Origin: Kappaphycus alvarezii
Taxonomy: Eukaryota; Rhodophyta; Florideophyceae; Gigartinales; Solieriaceae
NCBI GenBank assembly: GCA_002205965.3
Contig: NADL03000599.1
Span: 2,046,001 to 2,110,000, forward strand
Direction: 5' to 3'
DNA: 64,000 bases
Part shown: positions 52,035-62,598 of the stretch, piece by piece
Numbering within the stretch: position 1 is the first letter of the stretch
Layout: each line of letters opens with the position of its first letter
The notes under the pieces: generated by a model
What the model was told of the DNA's origin: nothing
Database searches by the model: none
Seen by the model: only the letters and a program-made list of their open reading frames with translations
Position numbers and translations under genes: made by a program

Positions 52035-53460
52035 CTCTCGGCCGGGGTCCCCCGAGCGGTAGGGTTTCGATTTTGAATTGCGGCGAAGGCGTCTGTCGCC
52101 TCATGCAGTAATTGACTCCATTGACCAGCCCGTGCGAGGAGGATACGTCGCTTGATGGAGGCGACAGCACTTGGGCGGTGGCGGTTCCGCGGTTCACCGC
52201 GGCCGTTCTTACGAAGAACTAGCTTGGGGAGCGCGAGCAGGCGGTGGAGGTATTCACGTCGGGAGGAACAGGCCCGGGATTCGACGTACTGGCGACAGAT
52301 CTGTGCAAACAGGTCATGAAACGGCACCTTCAAGGAGTTGAGGAGGTATGGTAGGGTTGGTATGCGGAGGGAGAATATAATGGAGGGAGGTGGGCAATGT
52401 TGCGGTTGAGTGAGTGGGGTCCCGCTCATTGTGTGGCCGGGGTGGCGGTGGCGGAGGAGGCGGCAGGCGGGGAGGGCGTTGCGCCGTTAAGGCGAAGTCG
52501 CTTAGCAGCCGACTCCGACTCATCGGAGGGGTTGCGGGCGGGGGGGTGCAGCGGACGGGAATTGGGAGTGGATGTCGGCGATCGAGGTTTCGAGGACTTC
52601 CACGAAGTAGCGCCTGGGCCTCCACAGACAGGAGGGATCCTTCAGGCGGTCGGCTTCAGCTCGGAGGCGTGGGAGGAGCGACCGGGCATCGTCGTTCGAG
52701 GTGCAGTGGGTGACGATAGGGGCGGGTGCGGAGATGGCGATTGGAGGAAGGGTGGCAGGGCAGTGCTGGCGGAAAGCGTCGTACGCGGTTTGAGTATGCG
52801 TGAGGGTGTCAACGGGTGCACAGACGAAGGATGTGTGCTGGTCAGCCGTGGGCATCACTGTGACGGAACGAGGGAACCCACCGGCCGTGAGGGCTTCCCG
52901 GAGGAAGAGTGCGTTACGAAGGGGACGGGTCTCGCGTGGGGTGCAGACCTTAACGAACTGTTTAGGGCCATTGTTCACCAGGCGTGCGCCGATGCGGTTG
53001 ATGCTCTTCTCGAGGGAGGGATGGATGGCAGGAGGACTGGTGGGCGGGGCGTCGGTTCGGCGGCCGAGGATGAGTAAGCGGGTGGGAGGTGTCGGCGGGG
53101 GGGCTCGAGCAGCGTTGAGGTAAGGCGTTGCTTGAGCGGTGGGTGTGGCAGTTGTGGGATCGGGGGTGTCATCGGCGGAGGCGATAAGGGCGAGGAACTT
53201 AACGACGTTCTTGGCAGCGGGGGTGCTGCGGAGGCAGCCGAAGGCTGAGGCCAAGGCAGGGTCGTTGCGCAGCGTGTTGAGAAGGACACTTCCGGGGCGT
53301 TGGTGAGCGATAGGTCGGTGACCTTGGAGAGGTCGCCGATGAGGTCGGCGGTGAGGTCAAGCGATGCGTGGACGGCCTGACGCATCGCTCGCGACTTCTG
53401 GTCCGATGATGAGCGCGGCACCACGCAAGGGGTGATCGAGTCTGGCGCGGCGGGGCACAT
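51701..53460 (-). pseudogene. N-terminal region of the RLE element
   Basis: Frames 52975-53460, 52520-53254 and 51701-52429 cover it. The last two share a phase, broken by stops near 52520 and 52435. Segments such as NRIGARLVNNGPKQFVKVCT, RRYFVEVLETSIADIHSQFP and YVESRACSSRREYLHRLLAL look like real protein; the rest is Pro/Ser/Thr-rich. No zinc finger typical of R2 N-termini is obvious. Confidence 0.6.
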
Positions 53461-53569
53461 TTTGAGGGAAGGGATACGGGGAGATCCAAGGAGGGAGGTT
53501 GGAGAGGCTTGAGAGTTGTTCTGAAGAGGGAAGGAAGTTCAAAGAGAAAAACAGAAAGGTCACAGTTAA

Positions 53570-54769
53570 AGTACAGTAGTTTGTTACCGGTGGCCTTGAG
53601 GTTTGTTTTTTGGTTTCTGACTAAACGGGGGGGAATTTTTGGGTTATTTTAATGTATGGAACATGTGGTCAGTTGTATCCACGCCCCTGGAAGTGCGTAA
53701 CGCGCGAAGTCGTAATGGAGTAACGCTAAATATTGTAAATTCCCTAAAGGGCCAGCTCAATGCCACCGAGCAGGCAGGCCGCGTCAGACATAACTGCAGC
53801 AGCAGCGTGCCTTTTGAGTTAACACCGCTCGAACCTTCCCATAAGTCTCCATCGCTCGGACGGCTACGTTCCGCTGGTTAGCACCGCATTCGCGTCTGGA
53901 TGTCAGTCTCCATGGGTGGATATGGAGATGGGCACAAGCTCTTCTCTAGCAAAGTCGCGATCGAAGGTTCATACTTTCTGCGCTTGGCGGATATTGCTGC
54001 ATTCAGGGAAGTGAGCGGATTAAAAGTTCGCGCTCTCCTATTAGAAGGCGCGAGGGGGTTGACGAACGTGACATCGAAGAAGTCTATTCCTCCATTGCTG
54101 CACATTTCCTGAATGCCTGGCCTTGTGAGGTAGAGGCCCTGTCGCTGCTTGATGGCGGGGTGGCGGGCTGCTTTCTGCTGGTCTAGGGAGAGGAGGACTA
54201 CTTGGCGTTCGTATTATCGGGTTCAGTGCCCACCATGCAAGCAGTGAACCATCCAATATAACGCTCAGAAATGCAATTTGATAGGGTTATAGCCAACACA
54301 TTCGTCAGAGTAAACGAACCAACCCCTTCTCCTCACTTTGAAGCAGCGCAGAGAGTTTTACAGTTCCAATATGCCCGAAATCTCCAAGCTGTGTTGTATA
54401 TCTGCATTAGTTAGAAAAAGTCTCTGGTGAAGAGTTTATTGACTCAAGAGGAGCTATGCAGCATGTTTAATTTCTTGCTCCTAAATAGTGTAACCTCTAG
54501 ATGTGATCGAGCTTTAACCTTTGTAAATGCTTTCTACAAAAATTTGGATAGGAAACTAGGACGAGGTAGAAGGCTGCAATAGGATTAGGGAACCTGCTGC
54601 AAACGAGTTTCATTCATTCCTCCTAATACTCCACCCACACTAGGAGACTTGAATCCGATTCCGGAGAACATTGCGTGGAAGCCACAGGCTTCCGGGAACG
54701 CAGATGCAACTTTTTTATCGCGTAGGTCAACATACTTTAGAGTATACGTGTACTAGTCCCTAGAAATAA
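53570..54769. other. Stretch with one coding relic
   Basis: Besides the fragment at 53900-54112 there is no recognisable gene. The 54260-54769 part is AT-richer and featureless by eye. Confidence 0.5.
53900..54112 (+). pseudogene. Unknown conserved fragment shared with 44415-44612
   Basis: The 70-codon frame includes KLFSSKVAIEGSYFLRLADI and VRALLLEGARGLTNVTSKKS, the second half matching 44415-44612 on the other strand. It is the longer of the two copies. Confidence 0.55.
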
Positions 54770-57650
54770 CGTGAAACGCATAGTGTCAATGGCTGTCACC
54801 AATCGGATTTTCTGACAACTTGGGAGGGCGCGTGCAGTTTCACCAATTTCAGTCTATCTCATACTTCGTGGAGAGCCCTTAGTGGAAGGAAAGTTTGCTG
54901 GGTAAGCGAAAAGCACTCTCTTGCACCACGGTTCATCTGACGAAAAGATGAAATGATCATCAAAATGCTTTCTCGTCAGGGAACCAGTGTCAGCACAGTT
55001 CCGTCTACAGAGCGCTCCCCATGGTATGAAGAACTTAAAAGGAGCTCCAAGGGTTAGACTGACCAGACGGCAACTGTAACAGCAATCATCCCACGCATTT
55101 CAATGATCTCCAACCCTTTCCCACAGTTTAACCAACTGATCTCATTCATCTGCCGTATCTATCCGTGATTCCCCTCGGAAGCTTCCCATATCGGAGCTTC
55201 GCGGACAGGAGTGGCGATAAGAATCCGTTTCCCGACACTTTTATGAATACGCAAGCTATCCCCTCTTCCAAAAGCCCCTCCGCTTCCAACAAAGATTTAA
55301 AAATGGACCACAGCACTCCCAGGTGCGTCCGTTTCGGCTTGAAATTCGCAGAGCAGGATACGGTCATTCCCAATGAAACCGTGTCCCAAACCCCCGGCAG
55401 TCCCGGTACCTTAACAAGGAGATGCAGCGTGAGTAGTGATGATTCAAGTATGGAGACAAACCGTGTCCAAACTCCTCGCGGCCGTTCCTTGAATCCGGAG
55501 AAGAAAAAAGGTAAACGGAGTCAAACTCCGTTCGCACGCCGTCGCGTCAACATTTACGAGTCCGATTCTGACGACGATACCCCTCCACATAACGCCAGCA
55601 GGAAAGGCTGTGTTCGCTTTGCAGCTCCGAACAGCAACGCCGAAATAGAGGCTCAGATTGGTGCTTCGACCCAAGGCCAAGAAAGTGCTGATGTTACCGG
55701 CTCTAGCGAAAGTAGTGCATCTGGGAACTCCGCATCATCGTCCAACTCATCTACTGCACCTCATCGCGGCCGTCCCCGCGAAGTATCAAGCAAACCTGCA
55801 AGAAGGAGCCAAACGCCTTTCAGTCATCGCCGAATCAACCTGGATGATATTAACGACGATGAAGGGCCGTCGGAGGCCTCGTGTTCTGCTGACACAAACT
55901 CCGCGACTACGACGCTTTCCAATAATCGTTCTGGAAGTCGTGAGAGTTCAAATGCCCCGGCAACATCCGGCAAAGGTAGTGCAGGCAGCCACACTAGTAG
56001 GCCAAACTCGAGCACGCTAACCTCGATTGCTGTGGACAATGGATCACCGAAAAAGGAAGAGCGAGATCATAGACGTCGAGTGTCGTTCTCCCAAGAAAAT
56101 CTGCTGATTGGGAAAGATGGGAAGGAGCCAAGGAAATCGCTCAGATCGAGGCTGAGGGTATCATTTATAGAGGACTCTAAATCGCGACCCACAAGTCGAG
56201 CAGGACCGCACAAGGACGGAAATGGAACCCTGGCTCCCGTCAGCACAGTTTCATCGGACGCAGTCTCCCGGGGACCTCTAAGTTGTTCCTCTGGGGTTTC
56301 AGATTCGAAAGATGCGAGGAAGGGGGCCTGTGCAAGGAGTTCAGAAGGTCCAGGGGATGTCAGGGATAGAAACATGATAACATTTGAGAAGGCCGCAGTG
56401 AAGAAAGAGGGCCATAGCGTTGGGAGGAAATCCGTGAAGTTTGCAGAGAGCGAGGTGGACAGGGAGCCGCAGCAGAGGGGGAGAACGATGAGACGAGAAA
56501 AAGAGAAGCGGAGCCCAACGCCGTTTACGAGAGGGAAAGTATGGGCAGTGGAGTCTGAAAACCTTGACCAGTGGGAGGAAGAGGGTAAAGGTGACGACAG
56601 CGTGACTGAGAACAGTAACGGGGACAGGAAGACGGTTTCGTTTGACTTGGCATCTCTGGATAGGGCAAGGCTGGAACTATACGGTGAGATTGAGACTGGA
56701 GGCGAGGATACTGTGGATGAGGATCAGGTGTGTAAGACTCTGCCGTCATTGGGTCGGCGGGGTCGTTCACGTACTATGGGGGCAAGAGGGGCCATCAAGA
56801 GAGCTCCCACGCCTTTTCCCAAACGGAGGATCAATATTGACACGTATGACTGCGAGGCAGAGGAAGATGCTGAGCCGTGTGTGGTAAAGACGGTCAGGGG
56901 TCCAGGAGTTGAGCGCGATACGCGAGGTGGGCGGGTGAGTTTCGGAAGTCGGTTGAGCAGTTTGCAGACTGTGAACAATTGTATGACTTCCGAAGAGGAA
57001 GACGCCGGCTTTGGCGGTGGGGAGGGAAAGAAGAAGTGGAAAATGAGTGATGTGTGGAGGACGATGTCGAGGGTTACGGAGACAACGATGCACTCGTTTG
57101 ACAGCGAAAATGTCACCCTTGAAAAGGGTACACAGACGGAGCTTGAGCTTGGGGACGGCCATCACGTGACACACATGGTGCAGGTAACCATGGAGGCTGG
57201 CGTGCAGACCTGCTGTAGGGGCAAAGCGCTTTGGAGTAGGTTTGCAGGCGGGGGAGGCATTTGGATAACGGGTTTTGTAGTAGGTTTTGTTAGGGCTGTT
57301 CTGGAGAGTTAAGGCGAGACATGGTCTTTCTCTCCATGAATCTGAGAGTATCGGTAAGGTGCGAGATTGTGCTTATTGCACAATGACTTCTTGAAATTGT
57401 AGTGAAAGATAGTTACGCAAGTGTTGAACGTGCCGATTTTGAGTGGGACTATAAATTGAATGACATGGGTGATACAAAGAGATGTACTGTAGCCATTCAC
57501 GCTGGTCTGTGAAACTGATCCGAGAGGAGGTGGTCAAGGCAACGGGGTCGTGGGCGATGATGCAGGGGTCCCGAATGATTCTTTGCGTGCTGTGGTGGCA
57601 CATGCATTGACGATAAGAGATTGGATTGTCCTGGGGAGTGAGAGACTTCA
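54770..57650 (+). repeat. Parent block of the 6690-9575 duplication
   Basis: It contains the intact gene and about 470 bp upstream and 340 bp downstream that are conserved in the dead copy. Conservation of the upstream part may include the promoter. Confidence 0.85.
55243..57312 (+). CDS. Intact 689-residue disordered protein with repeated VxF and TPF motifs and a hydrophobic C-terminus
   Basis: I choose the ATG at 55243 because the dead copy has its ATG at the same place; the open frame goes upstream only from a GTG. The protein is Ser/Arg/Glu-rich and mostly disordered. A TPF-centred basic motif (SQTPFARRRVNIYESDSDDD) occurs four times (residues about 92-112, 188-209, 423-440, 520-540). 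A short VxF motif flanked by basic residues (CVRFG, RRVSFS, LRVSFIE, SVKFAES, KTVSFDL, GRVSFGS) occurs seven times. VxF motifs of this kind can dock protein phosphatase 1, and the SP/TP sites suit proline-directed kinases; both are inference. Near the end EKGTQTEL and EAGVQTCC resemble dynein-light-chain (LC8) sites. Residues 664-689 are hydrophobic, a possible tail anchor. I know no homologue. No intron is visible. Confidence 0.85.
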   Translation: MNTQAIPSSKSPSASNKDLKMDHSTPRCVRFGLKFAEQDTVIPNETVSQTPGSPGTLTRRCSVSSDDSSMETNRVQTPRGRSLNPEKKKGKRSQTPFARRRVNIYESDSDDDTPPHNASRKGCVRFAAPNSNAEIEAQIGASTQGQESADVTGSSESSASGNSASSSNSSTAPHRGRPREVSSKPARRSQTPFSHRRINLDDINDDEGPSEASCSADTNSATTTLSNNRSGSRESSNAPATSGKGSAGSHTSRPNSSTLTSIAVDNGSPKKEERDHRRRVSFSQENLLIGKDGKEPRKSLRSRLRVSFIEDSKSRPTSRAGPHKDGNGTLAPVSTVSSDAVSRGPLSCSSGVSDSKDARKGACARSSEGPGDVRDRNMITFEKAAVKKEGHSVGRKSVKFAESEVDREPQQRGRTMRREKEKRSPTPFTRGKVWAVESENLDQWEEEGKGDDSVTENSNGDRKTVSFDLASLDRARLELYGEIETGGEDTVDEDQVCKTLPSLGRRGRSRTMGARGAIKRAPTPFPKRRINIDTYDCEAEEDAEPCVVKTVRGPGVERDTRGGRVSFGSRLSSLQTVNNCMTSEEEDAGFGGGEGKKKWKMSDVWRTMSRVTETTMHSFDSENVTLEKGTQTELELGDGHHVTHMVQVTMEAGVQTCCRGKALWSRFAGGGGIWITGFVVGFVRAVLES

Positions 57651-58034
57651 TTGGAACATCTTTGAACCAGCCAGCGTATCTGTTACAGTAAATGAACCCC
57701 TCGTGTTCCCCCTTTTAGAACATGGCAGGAATAGAGTATTACGGAACAAAGCAACGCAACTTCCGGCGATCGCATTTTGTTGCTGAACCGACGGGTTGAG
57801 AATTAAGAGGAGTCGATGACATCGTGTATAGACTAGATGGAAGGAGGCTCAAAAGGTATCTTTTCCTTAGTGGAAAAAGTTTTGTTGCTTTACTTCTTGG
57901 GGGCACTGACGGCTGTGTCCCCGCTGTGTCTCCGCTGCGTCCCGAGAGGAAGGAGTTACTGCACAGCACTGTACTGCAGTACTGGTGGTAGATCTTTGCG
58001 AGTTCGAGGGCACGAAAGAGAGCGGAGAGTAATT
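57651..58034. other. Non-coding stretch
   Basis: No gene or repeat is recognised apart from CTGTACTGCAGTACTG-type GTAC words near 57968-57985. Confidence 0.5.
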
Positions 58035-58385
58035 GAAGATTAACTGCGCAGGCATGCGGCAGGTGACGACTTGTCGCTCCCGCATCACCTGGACGCTAAT
58101 CGCGAAGCGGTAAAAAAGTCGCGGAGTTCCTACAGAGGGCAAGATTACTGACAGGAAATAGTGAAGGAAGCGAGTCGTCGGAAGAAGTAATAGCCCACGT
58201 CGCCGAAAGCGCCATAGAAAGCAATCTCAACTAGTGCGAGGAGAATATCGTTTTGGTCACAGTAATCGCCGCAATGACGATGACTCTCGCGCTCTGCGAG
58301 TGTCGTGGCAGCGCCTGCAGTAACTACACATGGCGAGATGTTGCAACAGGCAGAATGATGTGCAGCAGTAACGTCTAAAGCGATA
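58035..58385 (+). repeat. Dispersed ORF-bearing repeat, copy 3
   Basis: It matches copies 1 and 2 over most of its length, for example ATATCGTTTTGGT and CTCGCGCTCTGCGAGTGTCG. The ORF is broken by stops (after TLIAKR and after KITDRK), unlike in the other two copies. It overlaps the 3' end of the minus-strand RLE-type frame. Confidence 0.75.
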
Positions 58386-58900
58386 TCACTTGTGTGAAGA
58401 CCATAGGCGCCCCAAATGTAGGGTTCCATCCGCAATGAAGGGAACTCCAAGGGAGTAGGGGAATTGGAATCACAGGAGGGGAGCGAATGTTCGACGAAGG
58501 CGGCGATGCCATCTTCCTTACAGAAGCGGGCGAGAATGTTGCGAAGGACTTGATGTCGGCGAGTCATGTCATGTTCGTACTTGCAGGGTACGGCCCGTCT
58601 TTGATCCAAACGGCTGGCATGCCTTAGCATGCCAGCATCTTGGGAATAGCGCGGTACCGAAACGGATAGCCAGGGCGACTTTCCAAGCAGGGGATGACAT
58701 GTACGTACCGCGTTGAGGATGAGGAAGCCAATAGAAAACCGAGGAGGAGAAGTATGGGCGCACATAGAGGAGCCGGGCTCGGTCGGGTGTTCCTGCGGAC
58801 AAGAGCGAGCAGTCAGGCTTAAAAAGCATGAGTCAAATGGTGATCGCAGATTGGAGCCTTGCACCGGGGACAAGCGAAAAACAACGCTCGAAAACGGCAA
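58386..58900 (-). pseudogene. Second RLE-type non-LTR fragment
   Basis: The frame 58145-58900 reads CKYEHDMTRRHQVLRNILAR then FCKEDGIAAFVEHSLP and IALDVTAAHH, the basic helix and endonuclease core of RLE-type proteins. Another phase (58569-58829) reads FYWLPHPQRGTYMSSPAWKV and LAIRFGTALFP, the block that precedes the finger. It is more distant from elements A and B than they are from each other, so it is probably another family. Past 58386 the frame runs into the dispersed repeat. Confidence 0.6.
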
Positions 58901-58919
58901 TGGCTGTTAGCGGGGTTTG

Positions 58920-59949
58920 ATGCAAAGACACGCTGAAGGAGCAGTCATGTCCAATACGCCCTGCTGGTTGGCTGTCCTCGAGATGGACTTCTAAACGCGT
59001 GGCTACTCAACTATGACTGGGTCGGAATGCCCTCTTGAATCGATTGTGGTTTTCTGGAGTGTTTCTGAATATAGCCAAATATTTTTTCCACGTTAAAATA
59101 CCAAAACCTTCCCCCCTAGTAGACGAGGGGGTAGCTGCAGATGGCAGGAAGAGAGCAAGGGGTCGGCAAACCGAGAAACATCATCCAAGTCGCGGCCATT
59201 AGAGAGGGCCAGGAGTTCGGAGACAAGATGGAAAGAATCGATTACAGATGGTATTAAAGCCGCCTCGGTAATGCCAGACCTCTGCAGGAGACAGAGACTG
59301 CCCATTGACAAAAAGAGGACGACAGCCGAGCCCAATCCGGGCAGGGCAACTGTAATAATTGGAACGCTTCCCTTTGGTTTTGATCGAAGCTGGCGGCCAG
59401 TACCGCAGAGTGAGTGGGGGGAAGCGTGTGTATCAAGATCATGACCTTGGAGGCGTTAGCTCAGAAGCTGTGGATGGGGAAAACCAATTGAGCAACATCA
59501 GAATCTTGGAAAGATGTGAAGTTATGGTCGAAAGTACGGCCGACGACGGTTTTTCGGGGTGTGGAGAATTCGAAAGCGAAAGTGATTGAACCAATAGAAG
59601 ATCCCAGGACAGTGAAATCGGAGGGAGTCGAAAAAAGGGAGGGACGTGAAACGGGCCAACGGAAGGAAAGAGCAGGCTGTCCTTAGATCGGTGTTCATCA
59701 AAACTGGTTCTAGTCGTAAGTCTGCCTGTGCCCCCTGTTCACGTAAGGACATGCACTGTAAGGACCCATCTTCTCACGTCTTGCTCGTCATAACTACACG
59801 CGGAAGGTTTCTTTGATACTGTAATTTGGAATAAAACAGTCAAATTAAAAGAACTGGCCAATACTGTTCTTTCCACAATGCCATTACACTTCTAAAAAGC
59901 TATACAGGTATCAATTCAAGAATTTAAATAGTATAGGAAAAGGTTACTT
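58920..59949. other. Non-coding stretch
   Basis: Only short ORFs without motifs occur. No terminal repeats were seen. Confidence 0.5.
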
Positions 59950-60850
59950 GAGAGGGTGACAAAACTAACAGTCAGGGATCAAACTAACAATGATCCACAG
60001 AAGTATAACGAAAAGAATCAAAGCGGAAGAACTTCAAAAGTTCCTGCTCAAGACCTTCGACATCTTCGACTAGAAGCATCAAAGGGACAAAAATCTGCTT
60101 ATAAGATGATAATGGATCTTCAATTGGCCATTTTAAACGTCCTGCAAAGCAAATACTGTCTAATACTTCATTCCTAAGGTATCAGATGACAAAGAGTACT
60201 CCATCGTTGAAAATTTCCCACATTCAAGCACGGGTTTCAAGCGCTCGTGAAAAGGCTATCTGGGGTATGGTTTAATATTGGGAAAAATTGTGTTCTCCAA
60301 CGAAAATAAATTCAACCTGGATAGACCAGATGGCCTGAAGTACTACTAGCATGACCTAAGAACTGATGAACGTTTCATATATAAGAGACAAGGAGGAGGC
60401 AGGTCAGTCATGGATTGGGTGTAGTTTTAGGAGAGAGATATTTCAAAATTAGCAATTTAAGCAGCAGAAAAAACATCAAAAAGTATATAGAAACTACAGA
60501 GAAGCACTTAATACCATTTTTTGCTGAAAACACAAGACTGAGTATCTTTTTCAACAAGATGATGCGTAAATTCATACAGCAAACGTTACAAAGGACTGGT
60601 TTGCGAGGAATAATATGAATAATATGAGCTGTCCAGCAAGAAGTCCCAACATAAATCCAACCGAGAACGTCTGGGAAATATAAGCCCGCGCTACTTACAG
60701 ACGATTACGCCAATATAACACGGTGGAGGATTTCCAAGCTCCTATTTTGAGAAAATAGGCTAAAATTTACCGTTTGTATCTTTATGGCCTTGTTCGTGGT
60801 GTACGGAAGCGCTGCTTGGATGAGATTTAGCCACAAGGAGCAAAAATAAC
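59950..60850 (+). pseudogene. Decayed Tc1-like transposase
   Basis: Successive frames give SGRTSKVPAQDLRHLRLEAS with KGQKSAYKMIMDLQL (DNA-binding domain end), VFSNENKFNLDRPDGLKYY and FIYKRQGGGRSVMDW (first catalytic Asp reading Asn), then RKNIKKYIETTEKHLIPFF, and near 60630 SPNINPTENVWE with the catalytic Glu. The second Asp block (FNKMM for FQQDN) is damaged. The tail AKIYRLYLYGLVRGVRKR ends near 60850. Inverted repeats were not found. Confidence 0.8.
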
Positions 60851-60859
60851 CGTTGAGCT

Positions 60860-61479
60860 CCTCTTTTACATGTAAAAGTCGACGTGATAGTATGTGTGTA
60901 TATAGTTTCGACACCCCCTCAAGCATTTTTTTGAATTTTTTGTTTGAAATAATTCTTTCATTGTTCTACATTTTTGTAGCATTGAAAGCTTTGCAAAAAG
61001 AGGGGGATTTACCAATTACTTGCTTTAAGTTGATGGGTTTGCTCTAATTTATTAAGGAAAACTCCTTGTATCTATACTTCTTGGGCGCGCTGTGAAAGTT
61101 CACGTACAGTAAAATTATTCTGCTTTACGAGCCCTAATTCACTGGACACATCCGGTTTCACTTTACGTTGTAAGATTTTTGTCCTTTCGTGTCAAAAGAA
61201 CTTTCAACCTGCCGACCAACGCGTCCTCAAAATTCAGTTCCGAAAATTTGTCCGGCTAATTTTTCTGTCAGAACGTAGAAGGTTGTCAACTTTTATTCTT
61301 TTCCCTTCCATTTTTCCCCCGCTTTACAGATTTTCTTCCAATGGACAGCCTGTGATTTCAACCTTGATTTCCGTTTTCTGTATTGCTTCTTGGTTGCTTT
61401 TTCAGTCCAGGCTGAAAACGGGAAATTAACATTGTCAGTTGATTTTTGTGGAGTGATAGGTGGTGGTTGGGTTAGCAGC
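60860..61479. other. Non-coding stretch
   Basis: AT-rich sequence without a recognisable gene; T- and C-rich tracts near 61200-61330. Confidence 0.5.
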
Positions 61480-62262
61480 GGCTTGTTCCACTGTCTTCTA
61501 GGCCGGAGGTGGGGTTAAATTGCATGTAAGAGCGGTTCTGGGTAATTTTGAGTCGTTCTAGGATCTTTGTTAAGCCATCGGTTGCGTTGTGCTCTGAGGG
61601 AATGTGTTTCATTGTGAAATTGCCTTTGTTGACCTGGTCGACTAAGTGGGGGACTGCGATGCCTATTAGTTCGCGGCTTTAGTTCGGGATGCACTGTTGG
61701 GAACTTAGATGATGGTTGTGTTGTCGGTAGAGAGCTTGGATGGCCTCACGTCAGTGGTGTTACAATTAGTTAGGAGTCGATGGGGCCAGGGAGTTGGCAC
61801 AGCGTCGGACCCGGAAAGATATTCGGCTTCAAATATAGATTTGGCCGCTGTGGGCTGTTTAGAGCCCCAGAGAGCTCTTGTTTAGAGCTATACCAGGCGA
61901 TCAGTGAGCCCCATATGGTGTGCATAATTCTGGAACGGGACCTGCGATTAGCGATGGTGGCGTAGTCCGCGTCATTTTATGTTGCTATGGGGTGGCCGTT
62001 GGGTTGGTTTGCGCCATAGTGGTATGTTATCCCATGGTTAAGGGTGGCCTTGAGGTACTGGAATAGCCACTTGAGGATGTATTGATGGTGTTTAGTGAAG
62101 TAGTGCTTGGCTTCAGCCAATTTTTTGACATCAAAATGGATTTCAGGCATGATTCTGACCGTCAAATACCGGAGATTTACTAGAAGTCTCTGGTACTGTG
62201 TCTCGTGAGAGGATTGGGGTAGAGGTCCGGTGAGGGCGTGGTTCCAAACGGTGTTTTTTTGA
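61480..62262 (-). pseudogene. copia RT/RNase H fragment split by a Tc1/mariner element
   Basis: The frame 61977-62291 reads QYQRLLVNLRYLTVRIMPEI and YILKWLFQYLKATLNHGITY, the copia RT thumb. Further on come DADYATIANRRSRSRIMH, IAWYSSKQ, AKSIFEAEYLSGS and near 61560-61620 MKHIPSEHNATDGLTKILE, the RNase H blocks, in several phases. It ends at a TA where the transposon begins (62263). It is a different copia family from the three above. Confidence 0.78.
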
Positions 62263-62264
62263 TA

Positions 62265-62410
62265 CAGTGTACGAAATTCCCATAAATACACTTCCAGTGG
62301 GCAGCAAAAACGCTACTTCAGTAGGGCCCTTGCACATTCCCTGCACTACTTTAGGGTAAAATTGGGTGCTGAGTTCAAATATGGACTCAAGATAAAGGGG
62401 AAAAAAGCAG
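62265..62410 (+). repeat. Left terminal inverted repeat
   Basis: It starts CAGTGTACGAAATTCC and has an inner block GTGCTGAGTTCAAATATGGA (62370-62389) matching the right repeat in inverse. Confidence 0.85.
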
Positions 62411-62598
62411 AAAACGAGATTTGTTTAAAAATGTGAACGAAAAACAGATAAATACTCGAAATTCTATGGAGTACAACTAATTCAAAACAGAATTAACGGC
62501 AGGAGAAAGGGTATTGACCGAAACAGAACACCATTGGATAAAACATAAACGATTCGCCACACCCCCCAACAACGTAGCGCTCTAACTATTCGACAAAG

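Larger units (their letters stand above)
49566..53500 (-). mobile_element. RLE-type non-LTR retrotransposon (most complete copy)
   Basis: This GC-rich minus-strand element has, in order, a Pro/Ser-rich N-terminal region (52520-53460), a basic linker (51701-52429), reverse transcriptase (50488-52034), and a CCHC finger with restriction-like endonuclease (49628-50344). It has no APE domain, consistent with an R2-like lineage. At least four phase changes and an altered RT active site show it is dead. Its left end abuts the word ATTACTAAAGTGCATTACGAG shared with the DIRS-like element. Confidence 0.85.

Noticed and set aside
55658..56020. 120-codon overlapping frame within the intact gene
   Set aside because: It corresponds to an alternative frame also visible in the dead copy, which is expected from sequence similarity alone.
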